Shown here piece by piece: positions 6,410-12,842 of a DNA stretch of 12,842 bases. Position 1 is the stretch's first letter. Each line of letters begins with the position of its first letter. The DNA is from Paracoccaceae bacterium (GTDB taxonomy: Bacteria; Pseudomonadota; Alphaproteobacteria; Rhodobacterales; Rhodobacteraceae), in contig JALXER010000301.1 of the NCBI GenBank assembly GCA_027069385.1, positions 1-12,842 on the forward strand. The letters are read 5' to 3'. The position numbers and the translations under genes were made by a program. The notes under the pieces were generated by a model. That model was given only the letters and a program-made list of their open reading frames with translations, did no database searches and was not told where the DNA came from.

Positions 6410-7582
6410 ATGCGGTTTTCGGATATTACCAAACGGTTGCATAATGACGGATCAAGGGCGTGGGATATCCATGTGCGCGCCGCCGCGGCGCTCGATGCGG
6501 GCGAGGATGTGATCATCATGAGCGTCGGGGATTCCGAATTCGATACGCCCGCGCCGATCATCGATGCCTGTATCAAGGCAATGCGTGCCGGTGATACCCA
6601 TTACGTCGAGGTCGTCGGTCAGGACCGGTTGCGCCGCGTCATCGCCAGGCGCCACGCGGCGCGCACCCGCGTACCGGTCACGGCGCAAAATGTGGTGGTG
6701 TGTGCGGGGGCGCAAAACGCGCTGTTCAATACCGCGCAGGTAATCCTGTCTCCGGGGGACGAGGTGGTGGTGCTGGAACCGATGTATGTCACTTACGAGG
6801 CCACCCTGCGCGCGCCCGGTGCAACCCTGGTACCGGTGCCGTGCCCCGCGCATAACGGCTATCGCCCCGATCTGGATGCCCTTCGCGCCGCCATCACCCC
6901 GCGCACCCGCGCGATTGCCTTTGCCAATCCGGTCAACCCGACCGGAGTCAGCCTGCCGCCTGACGATCTGTCGGTTATCGCGACGCTGGCGGTTGAAAAC
7001 GACCTGTGGGTGATTGCCGACGAGGTTTACGCCGATCTGGTGTTTGATGGCGAGCATCACCCCATCGCCGCCCTGCCGGGTATGGAGGAGCGCGCCGTCA
7101 GCCTTGGCAGCCTGTCCAAATCCCATGCCATGACCGGCTGGCGCGCCGGTTGGCTGGTCGGGCCGCGTGCGCTTGTGGATGCGGTCGAAAACCTTGCGCT
7201 TTGTTCGACCTATGGTTTGCCCGGCTTTGTGCAGCAGGCCGCGGCCTTTGCGCTGGAAACCGACCTGCCCGAGGTTACGGCCATGCGCGACGCCTTTCAG
7301 GAAAGGCGCGATATGGCGCTGGCTGCGTTGCAATCGGCCCCGGGGATTCGCTGTGCGCCACCCCGGGCGGGCATGTTTTTGATACTGGATGTAAGCCAGA
7401 CCGGCCTAAGCGGCGGCGCATTCAGTCAGGCCCTGTTCGAGGCTTGCGGCGTTTCGGTGCTGGACGGCGCGGCCTTTGGCCCCTCGACCGCCGGCACGGT
7501 GCGGCTGTGCTTTGCGCTGCCCCGTGACAGGTTAGTCGAAGGTTGCCGGCGTATCGTCGAATTTGCCGCCTCGCTTGCCTGA
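6410..7582 (+). CDS. aruH: Fold-type I aminotransferase, AruH-like (arginine:pyruvate transaminase candidate)
   Basis: This is a complete 390-residue class I/II aminotransferase. The Schiff-base lysine is K237 in SLSKSHAMTGWRAGW. NPVNPTG (173-179) supplies the conserved Asn176, D204 in ADEVYADL binds the pyridine nitrogen, and R365 (TVRLCFA) should hold the substrate carboxylate. From memory of Pseudomonas AruH, the likeness extends well beyond the catalytic core: the N-terminus (MRFSDITKRL, AWDIH), EPMYVTYEA (123-131), ENLALC with its flank, and DGAAFGPSTAG (352-362). AruH transfers the alpha-amino group of L-arginine to pyruvate, giving 2-ketoarginine and alanine in the transaminase route of arginine breakdown. 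None of the other genes of that route is in the window, so the substrate may be a different amino acid. GGGGG precedes the ATG. The binding-protein gene of the importer begins 159 bp downstream. Confidence 0.85.
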   Translation: MRFSDITKRLHNDGSRAWDIHVRAAAALDAGEDVIIMSVGDSEFDTPAPIIDACIKAMRAGDTHYVEVVGQDRLRRVIARRHAARTRVPVTAQNVVVCAGAQNALFNTAQVILSPGDEVVVLEPMYVTYEATLRAPGATLVPVPCPAHNGYRPDLDALRAAITPRTRAIAFANPVNPTGVSLPPDDLSVIATLAVENDLWVIADEVYADLVFDGEHHPIAALPGMEERAVSLGSLSKSHAMTGWRAGWLVGPRALVDAVENLALCSTYGLPGFVQQAAAFALETDLPEVTAMRDAFQERRDMALAALQSAPGIRCAPPRAGMFLILDVSQTGLSGGAFSQALFEACGVSVLDGAAFGPSTAGTVRLCFALPRDRLVEGCRRIVEFAASLA

Positions 7583-7583
7583 G

Positions 7584-7639
7584 TTTTTGTCGCTCCGGCG
7601 TGGCCGGATGTCGAAAAACGACAAATAATGTCGTTTTCG
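7584..7639 (+). promoter_or_regulatory. Overlapping inverted repeats upstream of the importer operon
   Basis: Directly after the aminotransferase stop there are three linked structures. TCCGGC-GTG-GCCGGA is a perfect hairpin (7594-7608). CGAAAAACGAC (7612-7622) pairs with GTCGTTTTCG (7630-7639) across a 7-nt AT loop. TTTGTCG (7586-7592) can instead pair with CGACAAA (7619-7625), enclosing the first hairpin. The last two pairings exclude each other. The ACGAC-N7-GTCGT dyad could also be an operator for the binding-protein gene. No run of T follows, so this is not a standard intrinsic terminator. The rest of the gap (7640-7741) shows the ribosome-binding site GGGGAG and no clear promoter. Confidence 0.35.
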
Positions 7640-7741
7640 TGATGCAAAACGGCGTGACTATGCCTTGCGAACGTGGTTTGATGAGGTCTGATGTCACGAC
7701 ACAACCTGCAAATGCAGGGATAATTCCCCGGGGAGAAAAGC

Positions 7742-9382
7742 ATGACGAAACGCACTAAAAGACAGCATCCGGCCATTGGCATGTATGCGGACGAAGTAAG
7801 AGAAGGCACCATGAACCGGCGCGAATTCATTTCGCGCGCCTCTATTCTGGGGGCCAGTGCGGCGGCTGCCTATGGTGCGATCGGGCTTAGCGCCCCGGCA
7901 ATTGCGGCCTCGCATAACGGTATGAAAATGGGCGGTGTTCTGAATATCGCTATGGAAATCAAGGAAAACAAAGACCCGCGCACCTTTGACTGGTCCGAAA
8001 TGGGCAATGTGGCGCGCGGATCGCTGGAATATCTGGTGCGCTGGGAAACCGATTTTACCTTTAGCGGGCAGTTGCTCGAAAGCTGGGAGGCCAATGACGA
8101 CGCCACGCAGTTTACCCTGCATGTGCGCCCCGGTATCAAATGGTCGAATGGCGACGATTTTACCGCGTCGGATGTGGCGTTCAACATTGCGCGCTGGTGT
8201 GAAAAAGACGTCGAGGGCAATTCGATGGCCGGTCGGATGAACTCGCTGATCGACCCCGAAACCAACATGGCGCGCGAGGGCGCGATTACCGTGGTGGATG
8301 ACCACACCGTGGTGCTAAGCACCGAAACCTCGGATATCACCATCATTCCGGGCTTTGCCGACTATCCCGCTGCGATTGTGCACCCGTCCTATGACGCGGG
8401 CGGTGATCTGCTGGCGCAGGCCAATATCGGCACCGGCCCCTATAACATCACCCAATGGGAACCCGGGGTGGGTGCGCGACTGGAACGCCGCGCCGGTTAC
8501 TGGAAGGGTGACGCGCCGCTGGATGCGATTGTGTTTACCGATTATGGCACCGACTCCAACGCTACGATTTCGGCGATGGAATCGGGTGATGTCAACGCCA
8601 TTTACGAGGCCAAGCCCGAGATGCTCGACCAGATTGCGGCGATTGGCGACTGGGATACCACCTCTATCAACACCGGTGCGACCATCGTTTGCCGGACCAA
8701 CGTCAACAACCCGCCCTTTGACGATGTGCGCGTGCGCCGTGCCTTGCAAAAAGCGGTGGATAACAACGTGGTACTCGCGATCGGGATCAACGGGGTTGGC
8801 GGACCGGCCGAAAACCACCATGTCGGCCCGATGCATATCGAATATGCCGAATTGCCGCCGATTTCGCGCGACGTAGAGGCCTCTAGGTCGCTGATGGCCG
8901 AGGCCGGTATGACCGACCACGAATTCGAGCTGATCTCGCTGGATGCGGGCTGGCGGCGCGACACCACCGACATCATCGCCGCGCAGATGCGTGACGCGGG
9001 CATCAACGTAAAGCGGACGATTATTCCGGGGGCAACCTTTTGGAATGACTGGACAAAATACCCGTTTTCCACCACCAACTGGAACGGCCGCCCCTTGGGG
9101 GTGCAGGTGCTGGCGCTGGCCTATCGCACCGGCGAAGCATGGAACGAGGCGGGCTATTCCGATCCGGCCTTTGACGATGCGCTTAAACGTGCGCTGGCCA
9201 TTTCCGATGCGGATGCACGCCGCGAAGTGATGAAAGAGGTCGAGCAGATTTTGCAAGACAGCGGTATCATCATCCAGCCGTTCTGGCGCGCGATTGCGCG
9301 GGCCTCTACCGGCGGGGTCATGGGCTATGACATGCATCAGGCCTTTGAAATGCATCACGAAAACTTCTGGATCGACGCCTAA
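7742..9382 (+). CDS. ABC importer substrate-binding protein, family 5 (peptide/opine/nickel type), Tat-exported
   Basis: The 546-residue periplasmic binding protein captures the ligand for the permeases encoded next. The export signal is twin-arginine: NRREFIS (25-31), then a hydrophobic stretch rich in Ala, Gly and Leu (about 33-52), ending in an AxA-type site at APAIAAS (51-57). Tat export implies that it folds before crossing the membrane. Family 5 features include VLNIAMEIKENKDPRTFD (66-83), SWEANDDATQFTLHVRPGIKW (about 117-137) and a GTGPYNITQWEPG stretch. ATG 7742 (GGGGAG six bases upstream) gives a 24-residue n-region before the RR motif. ATG 7811 is possible and has GAAGG upstream. 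I prefer the longer form because its HPAIGMYADEVREG segment resembles the start of related proteins as I remember them. The ligand cannot be predicted; family 5 proteins bind peptides, opines, sugars and metals. Confidence 0.9.
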   Translation: MTKRTKRQHPAIGMYADEVREGTMNRREFISRASILGASAAAAYGAIGLSAPAIAASHNGMKMGGVLNIAMEIKENKDPRTFDWSEMGNVARGSLEYLVRWETDFTFSGQLLESWEANDDATQFTLHVRPGIKWSNGDDFTASDVAFNIARWCEKDVEGNSMAGRMNSLIDPETNMAREGAITVVDDHTVVLSTETSDITIIPGFADYPAAIVHPSYDAGGDLLAQANIGTGPYNITQWEPGVGARLERRAGYWKGDAPLDAIVFTDYGTDSNATISAMESGDVNAIYEAKPEMLDQIAAIGDWDTTSINTGATIVCRTNVNNPPFDDVRVRRALQKAVDNNVVLAIGINGVGGPAENHHVGPMHIEYAELPPISRDVEASRSLMAEAGMTDHEFELISLDAGWRRDTTDIIAAQMRDAGINVKRTIIPGATFWNDWTKYPFSTTNWNGRPLGVQVLALAYRTGEAWNEAGYSDPAFDDALKRALAISDADARREVMKEVEQILQDSGIIIQPFWRAIARASTGGVMGYDMHQAFEMHHENFWIDA

Positions 9383-9393
9383 GCGTTCCATCG

Positions 9394-9417
9394 GGCGGCC
9401 CCTGTTTCGTGGCCGCC
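9394..9417 (+). promoter_or_regulatory. GC-rich hairpin between the binding-protein and permease genes
   Basis: GGCGGCC (9394-9400) and GGCCGCC (9411-9417) form a perfect 7-bp stem around a 10-nt loop, in the 76-bp gap after the binding-protein stop. Such stems often sit after importer binding-protein genes, where they protect the upstream mRNA or partly stop transcription so that the binding protein is made in excess. No T-run follows, which favours mRNA stabilisation. Confidence 0.5.
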
Positions 9418-9458
9418 TGTTCAGGCCGGACCCACGCCACAGCGCCAAAGGAGCCTAA

Positions 9459-10394
9459 ATGCTGACCTTTATCTTGCGCCGGCTTGGCGTGATGGTCCTG
9501 ACAATGCTTTGCCTGACTTTCATTGTGTTTTATCTGGTTAACCTCGACCCCAATCTGGAAAAAATAGCCAAGACGCAGGGCAACGTGCGCATGACCGACG
9601 AACAGGTCGAAAGCTGGCTGGAAAAAAACGGCTATCGCGAGCCATTGCTGACCCGCTATGGCGATTGGGTGGTGCATTTCGTGCAAGGCGACATGGGCGA
9701 CAGTTTCCGCATGCAAAAACCGGTAGAGGAAGAGTTGGGCAAGCGGCTTGGCTATACCGGTGTGCTGATGTTCTGGGTGATGGCAACCATGGTGCCGCTG
9801 GCGCTGGTCATCGGGGTGTTGGCGGGCATGCGAGAGGGTAGCAAAACCGACCGGACCCTGTCGGTTTTCGCGATTGTTTCGACCTCGGCCCCCGAATATG
9901 TCACCGGTATTGTGTTCACGGTGATTTTTTCCTCGTCGCTTGGCTGGCTTAAGGGGGTGGCCAAGGTGGGGGATATCTCTTTTTACAATTTCACCCTGCC
10001 GGTAATGACCATGACCATGTACGGGATGGGCTATATTGCCCGCATGACCCGCGCATCAATGGTAGAGGCAATGGCCTCGCAATATGTGCGTACCGCGCGG
10101 CTGAAAGGGGTCAGTTTCAAGTGGATCGTGCTGAAACACGCGCTGCGCAACGCGCTGATTGCGCCCTTTACCGTGATCATGCTGCAATTTCCGTGGCTGC
10201 TGACCGGCGTTGTGATCGTCGAGGCGATGTTCAATTACAAGGGCTTTGGCTGGCTGCTGATCCGCGCGGCGGAAAACAACGATATCGACCTGCTGCTGGG
10301 CTGCTCGGTGGTGGCGGTGGCGGTGGTGCTGGTTACGCAACTGATCTCGGATATCGGCTATGCGGTGTTGAACCCGCGCATTCGTGTGCAATAG
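9459..10394 (+). CDS. ABC importer permease, DppB/OppB type
   Basis: The 311-residue integral membrane protein forms one half of the translocation path with the permease encoded next. It starts with the typical LTFILRRLGVMVLTMLCLTF first membrane helix, followed by a periplasmic loop (about 30-95) containing YGDWVVHFVQGDMGDSF (67-83). More helices lie around 101-123, 145-160, 176-195, 235-256 and 278-300. The cytoplasmic coupling segment (EAA motif) is at about 209-231 (YVRTARLKGVSFKWIVLKHAL), where the ATPase docks. AAAGGAG five bases before the ATG is a strong ribosome-binding site. The next gene begins 12 bp after its stop, so the two are surely cotranscribed. Confidence 0.92.
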   Translation: MLTFILRRLGVMVLTMLCLTFIVFYLVNLDPNLEKIAKTQGNVRMTDEQVESWLEKNGYREPLLTRYGDWVVHFVQGDMGDSFRMQKPVEEELGKRLGYTGVLMFWVMATMVPLALVIGVLAGMREGSKTDRTLSVFAIVSTSAPEYVTGIVFTVIFSSSLGWLKGVAKVGDISFYNFTLPVMTMTMYGMGYIARMTRASMVEAMASQYVRTARLKGVSFKWIVLKHALRNALIAPFTVIMLQFPWLLTGVVIVEAMFNYKGFGWLLIRAAENNDIDLLLGCSVVAVAVVLVTQLISDIGYAVLNPRIRVQ

Positions 10395-10399
10395 GAGGG
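10393..10399 (+). promoter_or_regulatory. Ribosome-binding site that decides the second permease start
   Basis: AGGAGGG overlaps the stop codon of the first permease gene. It lies four bases before a GTG (10404) and seven before an ATG (10407). The spacing and codon favour ATG 10407. Confidence 0.65.
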
Positions 10400-10406
10400 C
10401 GCAGTG

Positions 10407-11606
10407 ATGCCCGAATACCTTTCGACGCTGGACGTCATTTTGCAAAGCATTGCGCGGTTCTGGCCTAGCTGGGCGGCGATCGTGGTGGTGCTTGGGCTTG
10501 GCTGGGGGTTCAGGCACAAGCTGGGCCTGATGGGGCGGCTTTATGGCAGCCCCGTGGGCATGGTCGGCGCAATTATCGTGCTGTTCTGGGTGTTTACCGC
10601 CATTTTTGCCGACAGTATCGCGGTGATGGACGCGGCGCAGGCCTCATTCACCCCCGGAATCAAAAAAGCCCCGCCGGGCGTGATTGACGCGCCCAACGGT
10701 GTTGCGATGCTGTGGGGGGGCGACAATATTTCCCGAGATATATTCAGCCGCGTGGTCTGGGGCAGCCGGATTGTGCTGATCATCGCGCCGGCGGCAACGG
10801 CGGTGGCTTATATGGTGGGCATTACCCTTGGTCTGCCCGCGGGCTATTTTCGCGGGCGCTGGGATACGGTGCTTTCCTTCCTTGCCAACCTTATTCTGGC
10901 CTTTCCGGTGATCCTGCTGTTTTACCTGTTGGTCACGCCCGAGATCCGCACACCGGTTTATTACGACCTCGGGCTGTTTACGGTGCCATTCTCGATTCCG
11001 ATCGGCATCGCGGGGCTGTTTTTCCTGTTTCCGATCATCTTTTTATGTGCCCTATGGGTTACAAGGTTCGCGCACGCAAAGGCGCGCCTGTACCGGTATC
11101 TGTTTGTCACGATCGCCGTGGGGGGCTGGGTCTATCTGGGGCTGGTTTTCGGCATGAAGGGCACGCCGTTTCAATTGGAGCCAAACGAGTTGAACGTGTT
11201 CGCTGCCGTGGTGCTCGGGTCATCGCCCGGGGTGTTCCGGATCGTGCGCGGCCTGACCATGGATATCGCCACGCGCGACTATGTGGCGGCGGCACAAACC
11301 CGCGGGGAACGGGCGTGGTATATCATGCTGTGGGAAATCCTGCCCAATGCGCGCGGACCGCTGATCGTCGATGCCTGTCTGCGCATCGGCTATACTACGA
11401 TCCTGCTGGGAACGCTGGGCTTTTTCGGCCTTGGCCTGTCGCCGGACAGTCCGGACTGGGGTTCTATGATCAATCATGGCCGCCCCTATATCCGGCTGTT
11501 CAGCACCATTCACCTGTCACTGTTTCCCGCCATTGCGCTGATGTCGCTGGTGCTGGGGCTTAACCTGCTGGCCGACGGGCTGCGCGAAGAATCGCTAAAG
11601 GATTAG
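10407..11606 (+). CDS. ABC importer permease, DppC/OppC type, with N-terminal and internal extensions
   Basis: The 399-residue protein is about 100 longer than an ordinary DppC (near 300). The standard core is present: an OppC N-terminal segment (about 45-70), GGDNISRDIFSRVVWGSR (104-121), a first run of helices to about 176, and the EAA coupling motif DYVAAAQTRGERAWYIMLWEILPN (290-313), followed by LGFFGLGLSPDSPDWG (337-352). Two additions stand out. A membrane helix precedes the core (about 22-36), and about 85 residues are inserted between the core helix LANLILAFPVILLFYLLV (159-176) and VFAAVVLGSSPGVFRIVRG (264-282). The insert holds two hydrophobic segments (about 191-218 and 231-249), so core topology can be kept. 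The frame is continuous, so this is not a frameshift. The next gene starts 4 bp after its stop. Confidence 0.9.
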   Translation: MPEYLSTLDVILQSIARFWPSWAAIVVVLGLGWGFRHKLGLMGRLYGSPVGMVGAIIVLFWVFTAIFADSIAVMDAAQASFTPGIKKAPPGVIDAPNGVAMLWGGDNISRDIFSRVVWGSRIVLIIAPAATAVAYMVGITLGLPAGYFRGRWDTVLSFLANLILAFPVILLFYLLVTPEIRTPVYYDLGLFTVPFSIPIGIAGLFFLFPIIFLCALWVTRFAHAKARLYRYLFVTIAVGGWVYLGLVFGMKGTPFQLEPNELNVFAAVVLGSSPGVFRIVRGLTMDIATRDYVAAAQTRGERAWYIMLWEILPNARGPLIVDACLRIGYTTILLGTLGFFGLGLSPDSPDWGSMINHGRPYIRLFSTIHLSLFPAIALMSLVLGLNLLADGLREESLKD

Positions 11607-11610
11607 GGGC

Positions 11611-12842
11611 ATGGCAACACAGGATAATGACGGGCCGATTCTGGAAATAGACCAGCTGTCGATCAGCTTTTTTGTGCGTAGCGGTGAAATTCCGGCGGTG
11701 ATGGATTTTTCCGCCACCATCATGCCGGGGCAGGCAATGGGGCTGGTGGGTGAAAGCGGCTGCGGAAAATCCACCGTGGCGCTGGGGGTCATGCAGGATC
11801 TGGGGGTGAACGGGCGGATCGTTGGCGGCTCTATCAAGTTCAAGGGCCGCGAGTTGAACACCATGAGCGAAGCGGAATTGCGCGCCTTGCGCGGCTCTGA
11901 AATCGCGATGATCTATCAAGAGCCGATGGCCTCGCTGAACCCGTCCATGAAGATCGCCGCACAACTGATGGAAGTGCCGATGATCCACGAAGGCGCCAGC
12001 AAGGCGCAGGCGCGTGAACTGGCATTGCAGATGGTCAGGGATGTGCGCCTGCCCGACCCCGAGCGTATTTTGCGCAGCTATCCCCACCAGTTATCGGGCG
12101 GGCAACAACAGCGCATCGTGATCGCCATGGCGTTGATGTCCAAGCCCAGCCTGCTGATTCTGGATGAACCGACCACGGCGCTCGATGTGACGGTAGAGGC
12201 GGGAATCGTTGATCTGGTCAAGGAGTTGGGGGCGAAATACGGCACCTCTATGCTGTTTATTTCGCATAATCTGGGGCTGATCCTTGAAACCTGCGACCAG
12301 ATTTGTGTGATGTATTCGGGCGAGGCGGTCGAATCCGGCTCGATCAGGCAGGTGTTCGACCAGATGCGCCACCCCTATACCCAAGCGCTGTTCCGCTCTA
12401 TTCCGCTGCCCGGTGCCGACAAGAACGCACGGCCGCTGATCGCCATTCCGGGTAACTTTCCGCTGCCGCATGAGCGCCCCGACGGCTGCAATTTCGGCCC
12501 GCGATGCAGCTATTTTAAGGTCGGTCGCTGTGACAAGGCCGCGTTTCCGATGGGGCAGGCGGGGGATCATAACAGCCGCTGCCTGCGGGTTGCCGAAATC
12601 GACTGGGACGCGCCGGCCGTTGTCGCGAACCGGCAGGAAAAGACTCCGGTTGGCAAGGTGGTGCTAAAGGTGGATGCCCTTAAAAAGTACTATCAGGTCG
12701 GGGCGAACGCGGTGTTTGGTGGCAAAAACAAGCGCGTTGTCAAGGCCAACGAAACCCTTAGCTTTGAAGCGCGCGAGGCCGAAACGCTGGCGATTGTCGG
12801 CGAAAGCGGCTGTGGAAAATCGACACTGGCCAAGGTGCTGAT
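11611..12842 (+). CDS. Fused double ATP-binding protein of the ABC importer (DppD-DppF type), 3' end outside window
   Basis: Frame open from ATG 11611 to the edge, 410 residues seen. The first nucleotide-binding domain is complete: Walker A GESGCGKST (47-55), Q-loop IYQEPMASLNP (101-111), signature LSGGQQQR (161-168), Walker B LLILDEP (181-187) and H-loop His219 (ISHN). It ends with the oligopeptide-transporter C-terminal domain, which has four cysteines (293, 299, 307, 324) in the positions that DppD-type proteins use for an iron-sulfur cluster. After a linker (about 330-350) a second domain begins, with its own Walker A GESGCGKST (397-405) just before the edge. Both ATPases are therefore on one chain, as in GsiA/YejF-type transporters, which are usually 550-620 residues long. 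Hydrolysis here powers import through the two permeases. AAAGG and AGGGG lie upstream of the ATG. Confidence 0.92.
   Translation, partial: MATQDNDGPILEIDQLSISFFVRSGEIPAVMDFSATIMPGQAMGLVGESGCGKSTVALGVMQDLGVNGRIVGGSIKFKGRELNTMSEAELRALRGSEIAMIYQEPMASLNPSMKIAAQLMEVPMIHEGASKAQARELALQMVRDVRLPDPERILRSYPHQLSGGQQQRIVIAMALMSKPSLLILDEPTTALDVTVEAGIVDLVKELGAKYGTSMLFISHNLGLILETCDQICVMYSGEAVESGSIRQVFDQMRHPYTQALFRSIPLPGADKNARPLIAIPGNFPLPHERPDGCNFGPRCSYFKVGRCDKAAFPMGQAGDHNSRCLRVAEIDWDAPAVVANRQEKTPVGKVVLKVDALKKYYQVGANAVFGGKNKRVVKANETLSFEAREAETLAIVGESGCGKSTLAKVL

Noticed and set aside
6137..6442. Small open frames on both strands within the lysR-transaminase gap
   Set aside because: They lie mostly inside the palindromic element, so both strands give similar peptides from mirrored sequence. 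No domain or ribosome-binding site supports them.
8315..9448. 377-residue minus-strand open frame opposite the binding-protein gene
   Set aside because: It lies antisense to a clear family 5 binding protein, shows Arg/His/Gly-rich composition and no recognisable motif.
10938..11190. Possible frameshift or chimera in the DppC-type permease
   Set aside because: The reading frame is unbroken and resumes the core at the expected helix. The extra stretch is hydrophobic and in frame, so an insertion is the better reading.

Overview
The window looks like chromosomal DNA from a high-GC alphaproteobacterium, most likely a marine Rhodobacterales (Roseobacter-type) bacterium. This is inferred from the GC-rich third codon positions, the CFA-synthase type, the FAD/GcvT methylglycine dehydrogenase, and the N-terminal style of the Tat-exported binding protein. 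No rRNA, tRNA, CRISPR array, phage gene or transposase gene was seen.

Left half (minus strand, read right to left): an 806-residue FAD-dependent sarcosine/dimethylglycine dehydrogenase-like protein (5100-2680); a 259-bp AT-rich gap holding a 34-bp palindrome; a class V PLP enzyme of the cysteine-desulfurase-like group that lacks the catalytic cysteine (2420-1194); and, 43 bp on, a cyclopropane-fatty-acyl-phospholipid synthase-like methyltransferase that runs off the left edge (1150-1).

Right half (plus strand): a GcvA-type LysR regulator (5198-6088) divergent from the dehydrogenase; a 268-bp nested palindrome that begins in the regulator's stop codon (6085-6352); a fold-I aminotransferase that closely resembles arginine:pyruvate transaminase AruH (6410-7582); and a peptide/opine-family ABC importer. 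The importer comprises a Tat-exported binding protein (7742-9382), a DppB-type permease (9459-10394), an enlarged DppC-type permease (10407-11606), and the first 410 residues of a double-ATPase protein cut by the right edge (11611-12842).

Working model (inference): the importer brings in an amino-acid derivative, the GcvT-linked oxidase strips N-methyl groups and passes one-carbon units to tetrahydrofolate, the transaminase removes the alpha-amino group, and the LysR protein controls the oxidase and perhaps the rest. The substrate cannot be read from the sequence.

The most unusual DNA structure is the 268-bp element after the LysR gene. Almost all of it folds into a junction of long stems, and it is bounded by CTAG on both sides, which suggests a non-autonomous MITE-like mobile element or a dispersed structured repeat. 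Other oddities are two permuted bicarbonate-ligand positions in the CFA-like enzyme, about 85 extra residues inside the DppC-type permease, and a LacI-type palindrome upstream of the class V gene.
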